DNA of 64,000 nt from Phallusia mammillata (Eukaryota > Chordata > Ascidiacea > Phlebobranchia > Ascidiidae). The stretch is taken from positions 146,858 to 210,857 of the forward strand of contig QLIY01000085.1 in NCBI GenBank assembly GCA_003260075.1. The letters are read 5' to 3'. Below the pieces are notes generated by a model, which did not search any database, was not told the origin of the DNA, and worked only from the letters and a program-made list of their open reading frames with translations. A program made the position numbers and the translations under genes. Of this stretch, positions 54,285 through 64,000 are shown in pieces (position 1 is the first letter of the stretch; the number at the start of each line of letters is the position of its first letter).

Positions 54285-55139
54285 TGCTTTTATTCCTTAA
54301 CATAAAGCAATTATAAGTGTTAGTGAATGTTTTAATTCGTATAGCTTAGGGGGACTTCATTCTGCACAACCAAACTTTCTTTTTATTGCAATAATAAATG
54401 TCTTAATATTCGACAGATTTATTTGTAGGGTCATGTGTAATTTTTTAAAGGATATTACTGATTTATGTTTGAAAAAATATGATTATAAATGATTTATTAA
54501 GGTGCGATTATCGGTGGCTATGATTTTTTTGACCCTGACGAAACAATGCAAATTAACTAAGCAGTATAAGATTTAGGACATACAAATGTGCACCCAATAA
54601 GGTATGTTTTTCATTTTCTCTCAACTGGTCATAATTCTAAAAGCGCGCTTTCTTGAGTGAAACAAATGAAGATGAAACACTTTTGTGAGCTTGTTTTGTA
54701 AAAAAGTGATTCAAGCCAATATTAAAAACATTTGAAAACATTAAAGCGACTTTTAAAATAAATTCTAATATTCAAATGAAATGAGTTTGTTTCGTTGGTA
54801 AACATTACGACATTTCTTGTATTTACTCAATAGGTTAGTCACGTTTCCTTTTTTGAGTTCTACAGACACCACCTCCTCTCATTCGTACCACGCTCTAGTT
54901 GGTTTTCCAGTATCTTTTAGAGGTAACAACAAAAGATGTCAAGTCAAAGCCACCAGAAAGGGTTAAACCTATGGTCCCCAGGCGGGCCATGAGCTGTATT
55001 CCGAGGAGATACACCGACGTTGTGTCCGTAAAATCATTCTCGGGAACTTGTTCTTGTTTAACGCTGTGTTTGAATAAACGTAAGTGATAAGCGGTTTTAA
55101 AAATTATTTCTCTTTCTGCTTGCACTGTTGCGCCATTAA

Positions 55140-55210
55140 CGTTGCGCAGCTATTTCCGACTTGGTGATTGTTTTGGTGATATTGTGTCTTTATGTTTTTT
55201 TTCACCAAGT
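55140..55210. repeat. Hairpin-forming dispersed repeat (copy 2)
   Basis: The segment matches 27853-27936: GTTGCGCAGCTATTTCCGAC, then CTTGGTGA, a loop, and TCACCAAG. The loop differs, but the inverted repeat is conserved. Confidence 0.6.
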
Positions 55211-55234
55211 AAAGTAAAACTAATCGTAACGGGT

Positions 55235-55590
55235 CTGAAATTGAAGCCCGAACCGTATCCGAACCCGGCCCCAACCGGGCAAATACCCGAAAGTACAAGC
55301 CCGAAACCTGACCGAACCCGAATCGTTTTTCAAAAGGCCCGAAAGTTAGATTGACAGGCTCATATATTGCAGCCTCGGGAGACCAAGACAACAAACACAA
55401 TCCGCGATTGGTCTTGAACAAAGCGTTTTAGGGCTGTTTGGCATTAAGTCAACTGGCTACTTAGCTGGTTAAGTTTATTTAAAAAAATAAATACTGACAA
55501 AAAGTGTAAAGTCAGGTTCCAATTAAGCCGCTATTTCAATGAAACCTAAGCCCGACCCGGTTTGAAAAGCCCGGCCCGATTACAACTATG
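55235..55590. repeat. GC-rich dispersed repeat (copy 2)
   Basis: Repeated GCCCGAACC/CCCGAACCC motifs occur at 55244-55335 and again near 55549-55580. The complement of the PASK-intron copy at 16375-16442 is included (CCCGAACCCGAATCGTTTTT). Confidence 0.45.
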
Positions 55591-55866
55591 CAATCATCTC
55601 AACTCATAGTGGCTCGTCTGTTGCATGTTGAATCGGCCGTACACCACTCGTATTTAAATGGGAATATTATTAACTTTTCAAATAGGACGATGTTTGAACA
55701 AATATATAGCTCTATTATTAAATAAAGAATTTATATAGTGTGAAGAATCTTGTTGGAATTGCCTCAGGTCAAATCATAAAGGCAAAGTTTCACAATTTTA
55801 CTGGACAGGCTATTTGTGCATTTTAGCCAGGGGCAGTTCGTGACTAATCTTGGACACCCGTTTCTA

Positions 55867-56083
55867 CAACGCATTGCAGTTGTAAAAAAGATAACAGAAT
55901 AGCTCTTGTTCTACCTGTAGCAGTGAAAAAGCCTATGTTGCATTGACAGTTTTGTTATTAGGTAGCACCCCCCCCCCCCCCAACGCATTGCAGTTGTAAA
56001 AAAGATAACAGAATAGCTCTTGTTCTACTTGTAGCAGTGAAAAAGCCTATGTTGCATTTACAGTTTTGTTATTAGGTAGCACC
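55867..56083. repeat. Direct copies of about 100 bp around C14
   Basis: 55867-55967 recurs at 55981-56083 with two or three changes. The C run is at 55968-55981. Confidence 0.85.
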
Positions 56084-56084
56084 T

Positions 56085-56515
56085 CCCCCCCCCCTTTTTA
56101 AAACTTTTCTTTATTTGCTATATTTTGATGCACATGTCAGTATGAAATATCAGTTTACGGAATAATTTAATTTTGTAGATTGGAAATCCATTTTTTGTTA
56201 ATAAATGTGGTAGATCACAGATATTTTTAGACAAATGCCCCCCCCCCAAAAGAGTTAGTAATGTTACTGGTTAAAGTTTACGTTACAATATTAAGTTATA
56301 AGGTAAACTTGAGAGTGTTTATAAAATTTGAGAAAATATTATCAACCGAGACAGCCTATAAAGTTTATGCTTTTAAAACTTTTCTTTATTTGCTATATTT
56401 TGATGCACATATCAGTATGAAATATCAGTTTACGAAATAATTTTGTAGATTGCAAATACATATTTTGTTAATAAACGTGGTAGATCACAGATATTTTTAG
56501 ACAAATACCTGGAAA
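56085..56515. repeat. Out-of-order copies with two C10 tracts
   Basis: Block 56095-56237 recurs at about 56372-56515. C10 tracts lie at 56085-56094 and 56238-56247. The first copy appears to be an allelic contig inserted ahead of its true place. Confidence 0.8.
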
Positions 56516-57556
56516 CGGTCAGCAGTCAGTGACCTGTACCACTTATTGGTCAGTCTTTTCACGGGTGACCTATTCTCTAGCCCAAGCCTACGAATTAATA
56601 ACGTTTTCTCCCTAATCGTGACTATAAGATTTGCCCCTGTCTGGTCGATTTGTTTATCTTGAAACTCAAACTGTCGTACTGTTTTTCTCGCGAGGTATCG
56701 CTTAAATGTCATGCATATGTATCCCTGTTTACGTTTTGTAGTCCATTTTAGAAAGCAAACAGAAATCTAAGTTTTTTTACCCATAGTGCTTCGCAAATGA
56801 TTGTTTTGCTTTCGAAGGTTTAAGTTTTGCAGTGAATGCTTGAGCAGCCATGCGCGATATCTTTCTGGCACTACGCCAAACTTTTTTGCCTTTTCCCAAA
56901 CGAAGATTTTCTTTCCCCTATTCTGGAGTGAAATTTTACAGTCGGATTAAAAAAGCGGTTTTATGTACTGAGATGGTTAGAAAAAGCATCGTGTCAAGAA
57001 TTTCAGTTGTAAAAAGTATTTTCATTTAGTTTACAAATTATAGAATTGCATGATGGTCAATTAGCATTGGGTAGCGATGTCGCCAGACCTAACTCAGCAA
57101 GGTGTCACTTTATTCATTAACTGCACCGAAACTGAATTAAAATCTCGGGAGGACGAACGAAAACAACTTAAATTTGACTGCATACATCTAAAAATGTAAA
57201 AAAAGAATAACGCTTTTCGAGGTTCACTTAAGCTTTAACAATCATTACTGTGTTTCGATAATCGCTATATATGTTCACACTGCCGATTTCAGTTGAGCAA
57301 ATTGTCAATATAATGAACCTTCCATTCATGTCAACACTGTCGTGTGTTGTGAATGCATAGTATTTTGGGCAAAAAACATTCCCATGGTAGCAAAAGCGAT
57401 GGTATAGCATACATTTGGTGAAGCTTGCTTTATTGCAACGGTTTAGTTATTTACTTGTGGATGGCTGAACTATTATAAACTTTTAAATTTTGACTATTTC
57501 AGAAACAGTTGCCTTATTTTTACGTATTCTGCTCAAGGTTTAAACAAATCATATAG

Positions 57557-62166
<4,610 letters not shown>

Positions 62167-62308
62167 AATATATGAAATTGAACAGGTGTTGGTGAAAAAT
62201 TATTGTGTAGCGTTTTATATTCAGTTGCTACGAAATCTAATGTAACTTTAACCTTGCAGTAGCTCCCTTGCAAAGCTGAAATCTCATGTTGTGCAGTGTT
62301 GGTTTTGC

Positions 62309-62314
62309 AATAAA
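62309..62314 (+). promoter_or_regulatory. P450-D polyadenylation signal (AATAAA)
   Basis: AATAAA lies about 145 bp after the stop codon, in a typical position. Confidence 0.6.
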
Positions 62315-62536
62315 AACATTAACAACAAAACGATACGTAAGGCTCTTGATTGAAAGATAAAGTTGATTGACATCAGCTTATGCAATTTCAAATTTGCATA
62401 CTCTTAGCAGTTTGTAACTTCTGATTTGATCTTAACTGCCTTGAAGAATTTCTTGATACCATACTGGCTCTAACGTGAATATCAAAAAGTTTCCTTTAAA
62501 TACATTCAGTTGTTGAACAAGATTTGTGCTAAGGTA

Positions 62537-64000
<1,464 letters not shown>

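Larger units (their letters stand above)
53038..57556. other. Pseudogene C to P450-D spacer
   Basis: An 82-codon minus-strand frame with an ATG (54284-54036) and a minus-strand frame ending at 54895 are not recognised. GC-rich repeat copies lie at 55240-55590, a hairpin repeat at 55140-55210, and poly-C joins at 55968-56247. The block TTTTAGCCAGGGGCAGTTCG at 55824 is shared with the P450-A upstream region. I see no confident gene. Confidence 0.45.

Noticed and set aside
54895..55125. Minus-strand open frame with a hydrophobic end, and the overlapping plus-strand frame with splice-like ends
   Set aside because: Both strands are open and neither matches a family I know; there is no partner exon, so the evidence is too thin for a gene call.

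Overview
This is eukaryotic DNA with short exons, GT-AG introns, AATAAA signals and an AT-rich background. The gene content (vertebrate-type claudins, PAS kinase, vigilin, clan-2 P450s), the compact introns and the strong divergence between apparent allelic copies suggest a tunicate, probably a Ciona-like ascidian. That identification is inference; there is no species-diagnostic RNA in the window.

Layout: (1) 1-6.9 kb, minus strand: a claudin locus with four alternative first exons, all ending in phase 1, followed by a single downstream exon 2 and exon 3. This is the most interesting system here. (2) 7.9-20 kb, plus strand: a complete 21-exon PAS-domain kinase (PASK, about 963 aa). Its introns hold several hAT-like and Tc1/mariner-like miniature elements. 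(3) 21.8-35.6 kb, plus strand: a complete 27-exon vigilin gene (HDLBP, about 1230 aa once an assembly insertion is ignored), with tandem KH repeats. PASK and HDLBP are also neighbours on human 2q37.3. (4) 38.2-64 kb: a cluster of clan-2 cytochrome P450 genes, each with nine exons of nearly fixed size. A and B are on plus, C is an inverted pseudogene, D is on plus, and a partial copy of D runs off the window end.

A dominant feature of the sequence as given is more than 30 poly-C tracts (one is poly-G), most exactly 10 nt. Most separate two near-identical direct copies of 30-250 bp. Two joins use a single N and carry about 1.1 kb and at least 1.46 kb of duplicated sequence. Several tracts interrupt coding exons and break otherwise perfect reading frames (vigilin last exon, P450-B exon 9, P450-C exon 5). 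They look like gap placeholders between unmerged overlapping or allelic contigs rather than biology. The exon duplications they create should not be counted as real.

The genes do not form a shared pathway. Claudins act at the plasma membrane and cell junctions, PASK is a nutrient-sensing kinase, vigilin is a cytoplasmic RNA-binding protein, and the P450s are ER membrane monooxygenases. All exon limits below were read by hand from splice sites, phase continuity and family conservation.
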